A DNA stretch of 19,999 bases from Clostridia bacterium (GTDB lineage Bacteria; Bacillota_A; Clostridia; Christensenellales; CAG-138): assembly GCA_017553815.1 (NCBI GenBank), contig JAFZJT010000092.1:1-19999 (forward strand). Direction: 5' to 3'. The translations under genes and the position numbers were made by a program. Below are positions 6,950 through 15,520 of this stretch, piece after piece (the first letter of the stretch is position 1; each line of letters begins with the position of its first letter). A model generated the notes under the pieces. That model searched no databases. It was given only the letters and a program-made list of their open reading frames with translations, and was not told where the DNA came from.

Positions 6950-9526
6950 TTAAGCCAGGCCCATGGATCGTCTGAGGATGGTGACCGCATCGACCATATT
7001 GACCGTACCGCTGCCGTCAATATCGGCGCGGGCGATCTGCTCGGCGGTTAGGGTGATAAGGCTCATCGCATGGCGAAGCGCCATTACCGCGTCCACCATA
7101 TTGACCGTGCCGTTGCCGTCCGTGTCGCCGGGAATGCCGCTCGAGCTGCCGGAGCGTACCTTGACCTCCATGATCTTTACGCAGTCATCGCCGGTGTTCG
7201 TGCTGTTGTCCTTGACGTACTCCCAGCGGAAGGTGTAGCTGCCTGCGGAGGGCGCAGTCCAACGGTAGAGCAGGATTCCGGCGTCTCCCGAATTGCTGTA
7301 CACCTGCTGACCGTTGACGAAGAACTTGAACATATCGTAGTTCTGTTCGCTGCTCAGGTCATAGTAGAACTCAAGCTCGGTGTTCGCTGTAAGCGAAGCG
7401 GTCGACTGCATATAGGAAACGCTGCTGTGTACGCCGTCGTTCGTGGAGACGGCGTAATATGTACCGTTGCTCTCCCTTCTGCACTCGAACGGGTACTCAC
7501 CGCCTGTGCTGAAGTGGAGCTGTTGCTGTGTCTCATCGCTGTTGATGAGATCGAGATCGTAGGTGGGCTCGTATTTATAAAGGGCGATGCCGTAGATGAG
7601 CGCGGAATCGGTGCCCCTGTTGGCGCTGCTGTCCTTCTGATATTCCCAAACAAAAGTGTAATTGCCGTTCGATGGAATGTTGTACTCATAGTAGCGGTGA
7701 TTGCCCTCGGGCGTTCCGTCTATGGTCATGGTATGCACGACGCTGCCGTTCTTCTTTACCTTGAAAACAAGATTGTCGTAGCTCGCTTCCGAAGAAACGA
7801 GATAGTTGAAAAAGATATAATCGCCTGCGGAAAGCTCGCCCGCCTGCCCCTCGATGGTGGCAGTGGTGTTCTCCATGTACTTGTTGCGGGAAACAGCTCC
7901 GTAACCGGCATGATCCTTGCCCTGACCGGGAACCGCGCACGCCTGGAAGCCGAGTCCGTTCGTCATGTCGGTAACAAAGTGTATCGGCGCGGAATCATTC
8001 GTGGTCAGCACGTCGTCAAGGTTCAGGGAAGTGTTGTAGTTTCCGGAATAGTTCACGTTGCGGATATAGGCATAGTCCCAACCGACGGAGCTCGAATCGT
8101 CCTTAAAGTACTTCCAGGTAAATGTGTACGTGTCGGTATTGGGCGCGGTGAATGTGTGGGAATGCCAGTAGCGATCGATCCAGCCGTTCACAACAAGACC
8201 TCCGTTGACAGAGCCTCCCGAGCTGTTTTTGATATCGAATATCAGGTTGTTCGCCCAACGGTCGGATTGAGGTTGACTGGAGATCACGTAATCGAAGCTG
8301 AGCGTTTCGCCCTGCTGCATGGTGATCATGGTTTCGCAGCAGGATTCCGAGTTAAGGATATAGCGGTTGTTGCTGTAGCCGCGGGCATTCGAGGCATTAT
8401 CGTCCTTAACGCCCCAGCCCGCGCTGCCATTGGGGGTATTGAAGTAGACCTTTTTCGAGGCCGAGCCGAGACGGTTGATCTCCTGCCATCTGGGGATCGC
8501 GTCGTTCGAGGGGTAAACGAGCTCAACGTTTGCTATATCCGCGCAGTCATGCCCCGAATTGACGCTGTTGTCCTTAACGTATTTAAAAACGATATCATGC
8601 CAGCCGGCGGATAGCTCATGGCTGAACGGAACCCAATTCCACCGGTTGCCCGCCGCCTTTAAGATGCTCGTGCCGTCCACCGTTACCTCGAAATAATCGT
8701 AGTAATTCGAGCCGTTCGGCTCCTCGCAATCGACGCTGTAATTGAATTTCAGCGTACAGGCGCGCGTGCGCGCAGACAGCTTGACCTGACTTACGGAGTT
8801 TGCCTCTCCCGCATTGCCGGAGCGGATGAAACTGCTGTTGTTGCCATAATTCGAATCATACTCGGCGGTGAAGCCGTGCTGAGCGTTATTGAAGAAATCA
8901 TACTCGAAAAGTCCGGTGCCGGGCTTGGTCATATAGTTTGCGCGCTGATAGTCCCAATGCTCGTATAGATACACGCCTGAGATGCGAACGCAATCGTCGC
9001 CGACGTTGGTGGATCCATCCTTAACGTATTCCCAAGTGAAGGAGTACCAATCGGTTGAGGGAGCGGTGAAGGTGTGGGTGAACCATATATCAGCGCCGGG
9101 GGTGCTGCCGGAGATATGTTCGGAGAGAATGTCATCGCCGTTGCGCCTGTGTGCGGTGAAGTTGAACCAATCGTAGTTTAGCTCGGTGGAATACCAGTAA
9201 TCAAATTTGAGCTTGTCTCCCTCCTTCATGACCAGCTCCAGTGATCGAAAGCCTGTGGTGGAGTTTGCGCCGCCGCTGTTGATCTGAATGTACTGATGCG
9301 TTGCGGTGAAGCCGTGGGTGCAGCGAACGTCGTCGTTTACCTCCCAGTACTCGAGCAGACTTCCCCTGGTGTTGAGGAAGGCGCTGTCAACGGTGTACCT
9401 GGTGTTGAAATCGCCGGAGCTTGCTTCCTCTGCGGACTTTTCGCCCTCCGCGGAAACGAGTGCAACGGGCGCCGTTACAAGCATTATAACTGCAAGCAGC
9501 AGCGCGATGAGTTTTTTGAGTTTCAT
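6950..9526 (-). CDS. Secreted five-module protein with C-terminal dockerin (858 aa)
   Basis: ATG preceded by AAGGAGG. Signal peptide at 1-26 (cleavage after VSA). Five tandem modules of about 135-150 residues at about 45-190, 200-338, 345-495, 500-652 and 656-790. Each ends in a signature close to W-E-Y-x-K-D-x-S-x-N-x-G-x-D-x-x-x-I (for example WEYVKDNSTNTGDDCVKI) and has a central F-x-Y-x-x-S-S-E-x-x-Y-D-x-F-x-F strand pair, consistent with a beta-sandwich like carbohydrate-binding or adhesive modules. The dockerin at 797-856 has two good calcium loops (GDTDGNGTVNMVDAVMALRH and DIDGSGTVNMVDAVTILRR). No catalytic site is recognised. It starts 146 bp after the 987-residue gene and is probably co-transcribed from promoter D. 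Likely a surface-complex subunit; the ligand is unknown. Confidence 0.85.
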   Translation of the reverse strand: MKLKKLIALLLAVIMLVTAPVALVSAEGEKSAEEASSGDFNTRYTVDSAFLNTRGSLLEYWEVNDDVRCTHGFTATHQYIQINSGGANSTTGFRSLELVMKEGDKLKFDYWYSTELNYDWFNFTAHRRNGDDILSEHISGSTPGADIWFTHTFTAPSTDWYSFTWEYVKDGSTNVGDDCVRISGVYLYEHWDYQRANYMTKPGTGLFEYDFFNNAQHGFTAEYDSNYGNNSSFIRSGNAGEANSVSQVKLSARTRACTLKFNYSVDCEEPNGSNYYDYFEVTVDGTSILKAAGNRWNWVPFSHELSAGWHDIVFKYVKDNSVNSGHDCADIANVELVYPSNDAIPRWQEINRLGSASKKVYFNTPNGSAGWGVKDDNASNARGYSNNRYILNSESCCETMITMQQGETLSFDYVISSQPQSDRWANNLIFDIKNSSGGSVNGGLVVNGWIDRYWHSHTFTAPNTDTYTFTWKYFKDDSSSVGWDYAYIRNVNYSGNYNTSLNLDDVLTTNDSAPIHFVTDMTNGLGFQACAVPGQGKDHAGYGAVSRNKYMENTTATIEGQAGELSAGDYIFFNYLVSSEASYDNLVFKVKKNGSVVHTMTIDGTPEGNHRYYEYNIPSNGNYTFVWEYQKDSSANRGTDSALIYGIALYKYEPTYDLDLINSDETQQQLHFSTGGEYPFECRRESNGTYYAVSTNDGVHSSVSYMQSTASLTANTELEFYYDLSSEQNYDMFKFFVNGQQVYSNSGDAGILLYRWTAPSAGSYTFRWEYVKDNSTNTGDDCVKIMEVKVRSGSSSGIPGDTDGNGTVNMVDAVMALRHAMSLITLTAEQIARADIDGSGTVNMVDAVTILRRSMGLA

Positions 9527-9672
9527 GGTTTTTCCTCCTTAAAGTTTTTTGGGTTTGGTGTTTCGGCATGGGGTTAGGATTGTCGCAGCGGAGCGATCCC
9601 GCCCTTCCGCGGGTATAAATGCTCATCGCTCAATGGTATCAAGCGATATTATGGAGCGATCTTCAAACGCAG
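9527..9672 (-). other. Intergenic spacer between two dockerin genes
   Basis: No operator of the shared type lies here, so the 858-residue gene probably depends on the upstream promoter. The spacer can fold: ATCGCT and AGCGAT around an 11-nt loop, and an inner GCGGA/TCCGC pair. No T tract follows either, so no terminator is called; the structures could affect RNA processing or stability. Confidence 0.4.
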
Positions 9673-12636
9673 TTAGATAAGGTTCATTGCCTTCCTTAGG
9701 ATGGTGACCGCATCGACCATATTGACCGTACCGCTGCCGTCAATATCGGCGCGGGCCATCTGCTCGGAGGTTAGGGTGATAAGGTTCATCGCATGGCGCA
9801 GCGCCATTACCGCGTCCACCATATTGACCGTGCCGTTGCCGTCCGTGTCGCCGGGAATGCCGCTCGAGCTGCCGGAGCCGACGCGAACGTTCCAAACGTG
9901 AACACAGTCGCCGTCAACATTCACGCTGCTGTCCTTTGCATACTCCCATCGGAACGTATAGGTTCCGGCGGAAGGCGCCGTCCAGGTGTAGTCGTCCGAA
10001 AAATAGCCGTGATCGGTATACACCAAGTTGTTGTTGACGTAGAACTTGAATAAGTCGTAGTTTGCTTCGCTGTCTACCATATAGGAGAACGAGAGCGTCT
10101 TGCCGGCGGCAAGCGTGGCGGTGGCGGTCATATAGGAAACGCTGTTGTCCACACCGGCGTTGGTGGAGTAGGCGGTATACCTGCCGTTTACGTACATGCA
10201 CTCAAACGGATAGCTGCCGCCGGTGGTGAAATGTAGCTGCTGCTCGGTGGCGGAACCGTTGATATAGTCGAGCTGCTGGCTCGGCCCGAGTTCGATACAA
10301 ACATCTCTTATCACAACGTTGTCGCCTCCCACATGGGTGCTGCTGTCCTTTGCGTACTCCCAGCGGAAGGTGTAGCTGCCGCTCGACGGCGCGGTCCATG
10401 TATACCCGTTGTGGTCCTCGCCGGAGTCACGGTACACCTCGGTGCCGTTGACGTAGAACTTGAACCAGTCGTAATTGGTCTCGCTGTCGATATAATAGGT
10501 GAAGTCGATCCTCGAATACGCGGTCAGCGAGGTGGTCGCCTCCATATAGGCGGTGCTGTTGTTGTAGCCGTCGTTGGCGGAGTAGGCATAATAGCCGAAG
10601 CTGTCTATGCCGACGTCGAAATACTGGTTGTCGATGCCGTTGCCGTCGCCGGTGGTGAAATGGAGCTGCCTGTCGGTATCATCGCTGTTGATAAGATCGA
10701 GGCTGAGGGGCTCTCCGCTTATAAATCTGACGGCATCGATCATCACGTTGTCGGTCTCCAGATTCACGGATACGTCCTTTATGAACTTCCAAGTCAGCTC
10801 GAAAGTTCCGTAAGTTTGGAAGGTATAGGTGAAGTCACGCCAATCCCCGTAAAAGTACTCCGCGGGGGATAAGACAGATTGACCGTTCACAAGGAAATAG
10901 AACTTATCGTAGGATTCCGCCGCAATGATGTATTGGAATGAGAGCTGATCGCCGGGCTTGACGCTCGAGATGGTGGTGCGGAACATCGAGCTGGAGTTCT
11001 CATAATACCTGTTGCCGGAGACCGCCGCGTCATAGGTCACGTACGGGCAATCATACGGGATGAAGCTTTTGCCCATCGTCGCCCCGTCGCCCACGAAATG
11101 GAGATTGCCGCCCGACACGTTCAAAACGTTGTCAAGCGTGAGCGTGTTGTTGCGGGTGCCGGTGTATTTGATGCCGGAGATTATCACCCTGTCCGATCCG
11201 CGGGTAAAGCTGCTGTCCTTCTTATACTCCCAGCGGAAAAGATAGCCTCTTGTGGCGGGAGAGGTGAAGGTGTAGTGATGGCTGCTTGTATCGTTGTCTA
11301 TCCAGCCGCCGACGGAGAGTTGGCGTTCGCCGTTTGCGTAGAAGTTGAATTTATCGTAGCCTTCGCTGTTTACGCTGTAATCGAATTCGATTTTTTCACC
11401 CGTCGCCATGTTGACGTAGGTTTCAAAATAGGCGGTGCTGTTGTCGATGCCGTAGTTGTTGTTTACGACGATGCCGCCGAACTGGCCGAGATCCATGAGC
11501 ATATCGAAGCCCTCCGCGCCCTTCGGCGTGTTGAAGTTGAGTCTGCTCTGGGTGGTGGATGCGTTCACCGAGTCGATGCCCTGCCATCTGTCGAAATAGT
11601 TGTCGCTCTGAACGAGCTCGATATTGTCGAGATAGAGCTTGTCTTCGCCTTCGTGAATGTCGGTGAACTTGCTGTATTGAAACTCGAATTCATGAACTCC
11701 GCCGGTCGTTATGTCAAATGAGCAGGAGTGCCAGTCCATGTTTGGATGCGTGTCGCCTAACACGCGTAAGAGCACAGTTCCGTTATCCGTAAGGATGAAA
11801 CGATCGTACCTCTCGGCGTTCAAGGCATAATCGAATTTGAGCTTATAGGTGCCGTGGAGCGTTTCGGGAAGCGTGCAGGAGAAGCGTATCGTGCTAAATG
11901 AGCTCGACACGTGATAGTTTGTGCTCATCAGAAACAGCGGATGATCCGCGGAACCGTCCGAGAAGGGGACGAACGGATGGCGGGAGGAGTCGTTCATAAC
12001 CAGCAGACCGCAGCCGGGCTTCAGCGCCGCATACTCGCGGTAATAGCTCTTGTGAAGGGAATACTCTAAGTTTGCAAGGCGAACGCAGTCCGCGCCGTAG
12101 TCGCCGCTGCTGTTCTTAACGTGCTGCCAAATGAAGGTGTAGGCGCCGTCCGCGGGAGCGGTCCACGTGTAGGACACCCAGCCTCCGGAGCTGCCGGAGT
12201 AATTGAATACCTGACTGCCGTTTACAGCGAAAACGAAACTGTCCATCGTCTCGTGCCAGTATTGGAAGAAGATGGTTTCTCCTTCGGACATATTTAGGCT
12301 TTGGGATTCGAGATGCGCGTTGGAAGCGGGCTGGCCGGCGTTGCCGCTCTCGATATAGGTTCCCTTATCGAGCCACTGGCTGTACGGCATCGTGAAGTTG
12401 ATATAGGTTCCGTCCTGACAGAAGGCGCTCTGAACGGAGCGATCCTCGCCCTTGTCCTTCGGGGGATAATCCTCGGGCGCTTTGACTGCGGGCGCTTCGG
12501 GAAGAGCCTTCTCTATGGGCGCGTCCTCTATGAGCGCCTCGTCGGGTTCGGTATTCGCCTCGGCATTGATCGAGGCGAAGGGAATGACCGCAAGAAGCAT
12601 CATTGCCGCAAGCAGAAGAGCAAGAGTTCTTTTCAT
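9673..12636 (-). CDS. Secreted six-module protein with C-terminal dockerin (987 aa)
   Basis: ATG preceded by GGAGGA. Signal peptide at 1-25 (INA-E), then an acidic, proline-rich stretch to about 66. Six modules at about 68-195, 205-345, 350-492, 497-642, 646-783 and 787-920, of the same family as in the other two large proteins; modules 5 and 6 carry the clearest signature (FRWEYAKDSSTHVGGD, FRWEYAKDSSVNVDGD). The dockerin at 927-985 has two intact loops and is nearly identical, also at DNA level, to the dockerin of the next gene. No enzyme motif is seen. First gene of the dockerin pair; promoter D lies about 90 bp upstream. Confidence 0.85.
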   Translation of the reverse strand: MKRTLALLLAAMMLLAVIPFASINAEANTEPDEALIEDAPIEKALPEAPAVKAPEDYPPKDKGEDRSVQSAFCQDGTYINFTMPYSQWLDKGTYIESGNAGQPASNAHLESQSLNMSEGETIFFQYWHETMDSFVFAVNGSQVFNYSGSSGGWVSYTWTAPADGAYTFIWQHVKNSSGDYGADCVRLANLEYSLHKSYYREYAALKPGCGLLVMNDSSRHPFVPFSDGSADHPLFLMSTNYHVSSSFSTIRFSCTLPETLHGTYKLKFDYALNAERYDRFILTDNGTVLLRVLGDTHPNMDWHSCSFDITTGGVHEFEFQYSKFTDIHEGEDKLYLDNIELVQSDNYFDRWQGIDSVNASTTQSRLNFNTPKGAEGFDMLMDLGQFGGIVVNNNYGIDNSTAYFETYVNMATGEKIEFDYSVNSEGYDKFNFYANGERQLSVGGWIDNDTSSHHYTFTSPATRGYLFRWEYKKDSSFTRGSDRVIISGIKYTGTRNNTLTLDNVLNVSGGNLHFVGDGATMGKSFIPYDCPYVTYDAAVSGNRYYENSSSMFRTTISSVKPGDQLSFQYIIAAESYDKFYFLVNGQSVLSPAEYFYGDWRDFTYTFQTYGTFELTWKFIKDVSVNLETDNVMIDAVRFISGEPLSLDLINSDDTDRQLHFTTGDGNGIDNQYFDVGIDSFGYYAYSANDGYNNSTAYMEATTSLTAYSRIDFTYYIDSETNYDWFKFYVNGTEVYRDSGEDHNGYTWTAPSSGSYTFRWEYAKDSSTHVGGDNVVIRDVCIELGPSQQLDYINGSATEQQLHFTTGGSYPFECMYVNGRYTAYSTNAGVDNSVSYMTATATLAAGKTLSFSYMVDSEANYDLFKFYVNNNLVYTDHGYFSDDYTWTAPSAGTYTFRWEYAKDSSVNVDGDCVHVWNVRVGSGSSSGIPGDTDGNGTVNMVDAVMALRHAMNLITLTSEQMARADIDGSGTVNMVDAVTILRKAMNLI

Positions 12637-12723
12637 GTTGTGTTCCTCCGTTTCGTGTTTATTGGTTTAATTACAGTGCGGTGCGCGCGTTCGCCGATGC
12701 CCTCGCACACAGCTCTTTAACAT

Positions 12724-12767
12724 ACTATAACACTTCTTAACAGAAATTGCCCCATCAAAAATGATAG
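12724..12767 (-). promoter_or_regulatory. Promoter D: inverted-repeat operator plus -10, for the dockerin pair
   Basis: In gene orientation CTATCATTTTTGATGG (12752-12767), 22-bp spacer, TATAGT (-10, 12724-12729). The -35 position is GGGCAA, far from consensus. The predicted start is near 12717, an approximately 80-nt leader before the 987-residue gene. The bases just downstream of the repeat (GGCAAT) match promoter A as well. Confidence 0.87.
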
Positions 12768-12817
12768 TATTTTCCACTTTCCGCCGGAATGTTGCGGGAA
12801 TTTCTTCGACCTGTTCC

Positions 12818-12850
12818 AAAAAGACCCGCCCCCGACGGTTGCCGAGGGCG
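12818..12850 (-). terminator. Intrinsic terminator after the TPM gene
   Basis: In gene orientation a 10-bp stem (CGCCCTCGGC with its partner across an AACC loop, including two G-T pairs), positions 12827-12850, followed by GGTC and five T. It closes the zinc-ribbon/TPM unit just before promoter D. Confidence 0.85.
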
Positions 12851-12896
12851 TTCCATTTTGGATCCGCATTCGCTTATGCTTTTAGTCGAGCTCTCA

Positions 12897-14156
12897 TCAA
12901 TACTTTCCGCTCGAGCCGGACCATTCCGCGCCGGAGGACGAGGTGAAGCTGGCGCTTGAGCTCGAGCTCGATGAACTGCGGTCGTCATCGCGAACGATCT
13001 CGGTTTTAACAACGTCGCTGTAAAGGAACACGTCTCCCTTATTCACGATTTTCAGGCTTCCCCTGTCAACGTAGTCCGATGCGCCGTACTGATGCTCGAC
13101 GCTGTAGAGCTTCTTTTCCATCCTTTTCGATCTTGAGCCGCCGCCGATAAGGCCGACTATCGCCGCAACTATCGCCGCAAACGTGGTCGAGATAAGGTTT
13201 TCCTTGTATGGGGGCTTGCCGTTTTCAACGTTCGTCATGAACTCATCGCTCTTTTCGGCGAAAACGTCGAATGCTTTGGCGTATTGGTCTTTTTTAAGAT
13301 GCTCCTGAACAACGACTTCCTTCAGATGGTAGGTTACCCAACTGTTTTTTGTGATGTCGTAGCATTTACCCGTTCCGACGAAGGCGTAATCGCGCTCCTC
13401 GGGGCAGACCATCATCACCATGCCGCCGCTCATGCTGTAGCCGCAGTACTCATAGTAATCCGCCGCAAAAAGCCTTGCTTCCTTTCTGCCGAGGCTCTTT
13501 GCGGTGATTATCACAACGTCGCAATCATGCTTGCGGCTTATCTCGTCAAGCTTTTGTGCAAGCGCCGCCTCCTGCTCGTCCGTCAAAAGATCGGCTGCAT
13601 CCTCAACGCGGTTGCCGTTGACGACAGGAACCGCAGTTACAGGCACTTCCGTCACCGGCGCTCCCGTTACGGCTCCTTCGGTCGGGCCCGCGGTATCGCT
13701 CGGAGCTGAGCCGCCCGTCTTCTGCGCATACAGCTCCGATGCAAGATCGAGATAAGCGGTAATGCCCGCAACGTAGGTATCGGCGCTGTCGTAGGCGCTC
13801 CAAAGGGCGTCTATATCGTCTTTGGTGAGGGAGTCATAAGCGATGCCGTTCCATTTCTTCTCAAGCTCGCAGAAGCCCAATATGAGTCCCTTTTCGCCGC
13901 CTTGGTTTTCTTCGTACAGCCTCTCAAGATAGCCTTGGACGTTGCCGCCCGAGTCCTCAATGATGGCGAACATCACGGTGATGCCCTGCTCGGCTTCGAT
14001 AAGCCTTGCCTTCTCGTTGAGCCGTTCCAACTGGCTCGCGGTAAGGTTGCCGCATTCATCGATCACGTAGGCGTTGGCATCGCCCGAGGCGCGCGCAAGA
14101 GCGGGCAGAACAAGGAACGCGATAAGCAAGAAAAACGCAAAAAATCTTTTCTTCAT
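12897..14156 (-). CDS. TPM-domain membrane protein with Ser-rich tail
   Basis: 419 residues. The start is the ATG at 14154-14156 (MKKRFF), after AAGGAGG and 14 nt from the previous stop; a longer frame upstream overlaps the zinc-ribbon gene and lacks a ribosome site. Signal peptide at about 1-23. The first TPM-like domain is at about 28-147, a Pro/Thr/Val linker at 150-178, and a second TPM domain at about 180-318 (DAADLLTDEQEAALAQKLDE, DCDVVIITAKSLG, VCPEERDYAFVGTGKC). A membrane helix at 323-340 is followed by a tail ending in a run of serines. TPM (Repair_PSII) domains are associated with membrane-protein maintenance, but the function in Firmicutes is not settled. It pairs with the zinc-ribbon gene. 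Confidence 0.87.
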   Translation of the reverse strand: MKKRFFAFFLLIAFLVLPALARASGDANAYVIDECGNLTASQLERLNEKARLIEAEQGITVMFAIIEDSGGNVQGYLERLYEENQGGEKGLILGFCELEKKWNGIAYDSLTKDDIDALWSAYDSADTYVAGITAYLDLASELYAQKTGGSAPSDTAGPTEGAVTGAPVTEVPVTAVPVVNGNRVEDAADLLTDEQEAALAQKLDEISRKHDCDVVIITAKSLGRKEARLFAADYYEYCGYSMSGGMVMMVCPEERDYAFVGTGKCYDITKNSWVTYHLKEVVVQEHLKKDQYAKAFDVFAEKSDEFMTNVENGKPPYKENLISTTFAAIVAAIVGLIGGGSRSKRMEKKLYSVEHQYGASDYVDRGSLKIVNKGDVFLYSDVVKTEIVRDDDRSSSSSSSSASFTSSSGAEWSGSSGKY

Positions 14157-14170
14157 CGTTTCGCCCTCCT

Positions 14171-15259
14171 TTATACCAGCAGATTTATGAGCATTTGAAC
14201 GCCGAATACGGCGGCCGCTATGATGGCGGCACTGATCAGGAACCATTTGAACTTCGCCTTCTTATCCATGGGAAGGTCGCCAACGAATTTGCCCGTTTGC
14301 CCGTTCATCGCGAAGGTATAGGTTTGGTTCTCCCATTTCGTGTTCAAAAGCCAAACGGGATAGAGCGCATACTTCGCCTTGCCGTTGTAGAGGCGAACGC
14401 TGCTCGATTCGGTAGTTACCGAAGCATAGCCCTTTACCGAGCTTGCGATCACCTGCTCGGTGCTCGTCTTAACGCGCGCGTTCGCCCTCTCGACGCTTCT
14501 TTTCGCGTCCACGTCGTATTTATCGGCAAGATAGCCTGCAAGATACGTGGTCTGAAAATCCACCGCTTCGGAAAGGTCGTAGGGCTCGATGGACTCCATA
14601 AGGTCGTCCGGCATCTTGGTGGAGCCGTCCACGGGAACGGCGCGGAAAGCGAGCGAACCTGACCTTTTTATCAAATAATGACTCGTTTCGGTGTAGCGGT
14701 GGCTGCTGTCGCTCCAAGAGCGAACCTTTGTTCCGCGAAAGCTGATATCCACGTCCGCCTCGGCGTCGAAAAGCCAGAAGGGAACGTAGATGCCCTTTAT
14801 CTCGTCGATATGCTTTTTATCCTTGAAAACCTTCGGCACGAGCTTTTTGCCGTGAACGTGCTCGCTTAGTGCTTTCTTCGCCGCTTCCTTATCCAGCTTG
14901 AACGGGATAACGATATCCGGCTTCAGGCTTCCCTTGAAATTGCCCATCACCACGACGGGGTTGTTGCAGTATGGGCAGGAGGTCGCCGCCATATTCTCGT
15001 CGCCCACTATCTCGCCGCCGCAGGAATTGCAGGCGTAAACGCGCATTCCGTCGGTCTCGCCGGCGAGCCATGAGGTTCCGGCGTTCGTATCCCAAGCAAA
15101 ATCGTCCTCTTTTTCGCTGTTCAGCTGTTCGTCGTAGCTTTTAAGCGCTTCCATCTCAAACTCGGTGTCGCAAAACGGACACTTCATCTTTTGGAGCGCG
15201 CTGTCGAAGGCTATCGCGCCTCCGCAGCACGGGCATTTATATTCCTGTAGAGCTGCCAC
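14171..15259 (-). CDS. Zinc-ribbon membrane protein, partner of TPM protein
   Basis: 362 residues. Starts with GTG at 15257-15259, 9 nt after GAGGAG; no ATG fits. Two zinc ribbons: C9/C12 with C27/C30, and C77/C80 with C95/C98 (CNSCGG, CPYC). The middle part (about 110-320) is a conserved soluble region with a GIYVPFWLFDAEADV stretch and a YPVWLLN stretch near the end. One C-terminal membrane helix at about 337-360. Relatives in Firmicutes are often found beside TPM genes and are sometimes mislabelled as PriA helicase because of the zinc ribbon; no helicase motif is present. Function unknown. Confidence 0.85.
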   Translation of the reverse strand: MAALQEYKCPCCGGAIAFDSALQKMKCPFCDTEFEMEALKSYDEQLNSEKEDDFAWDTNAGTSWLAGETDGMRVYACNSCGGEIVGDENMAATSCPYCNNPVVVMGNFKGSLKPDIVIPFKLDKEAAKKALSEHVHGKKLVPKVFKDKKHIDEIKGIYVPFWLFDAEADVDISFRGTKVRSWSDSSHRYTETSHYLIKRSGSLAFRAVPVDGSTKMPDDLMESIEPYDLSEAVDFQTTYLAGYLADKYDVDAKRSVERANARVKTSTEQVIASSVKGYASVTTESSSVRLYNGKAKYALYPVWLLNTKWENQTYTFAMNGQTGKFVGDLPMDKKAKFKWFLISAAIIAAAVFGVQMLINLLV

Positions 15260-15520
15260 TCGAATCTCTCCTCTTTCTGATTAGTGAATGCGGCAATGGC
15301 GGAGCGGAGTTCCCGCAAGCCATTGCCGCTCGAATGCTTATGCTTTTAAGGCGGATCACCTTATCCCCGCTCCCGCCGAATACCCGAAGGAGGCCGCCGA
15401 AACCGAAGCTTCATGCGCCGCCTCCATCGCGGTTCCGGGGAGGCAGGACATTTCGATCCCTTCATTGCCCGCTCCTATCCTTCCGATCGGAGCGGAGCTG
15501 ATCGAACCGTTAAGCGCTGT
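15260..15520 (-). other. Intergenic region with perfect 10-bp inverted repeat
   Basis: 261 bp between the 967-residue dockerin gene and the zinc-ribbon gene. CGGCAATGGC (15291-15300) pairs perfectly with GCCATTGCCG (15319-15328) around an 18-nt loop, 32 nt before the GTG start. A second pair, CCGCTCC/GGAGCGG, lies at about 15469-15495. Neither is followed by T residues, so neither is a convincing terminator. The zinc-ribbon promoter was not identified, and only short, unconvincing reading frames occur. Confidence 0.5.

Noticed and set aside
7070..8614. Plus-strand open frame of 514 codons
   Set aside because: It is antisense to a clear secreted modular protein, and its repeated Val/Ala-rich text mirrors the repeats on the other strand.
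9637..9648. TATC-AAGC-GATA palindrome upstream of the 858-residue gene as a fifth operator
   Set aside because: The half-site spacing is 4 bp rather than 6, and no -10 hexamer occurs at the conserved distance.
15360..15470. Short Arg-rich minus-strand frame of about 34 codons after a GGATAGGAG sequence
   Set aside because: Too short, with biased composition caused by high GC and no conserved motif.
15469..15495. Hairpin after the 967-residue dockerin gene as a terminator
   Set aside because: The 7-bp GC-rich stem is not followed by a run of T, so termination cannot be claimed.
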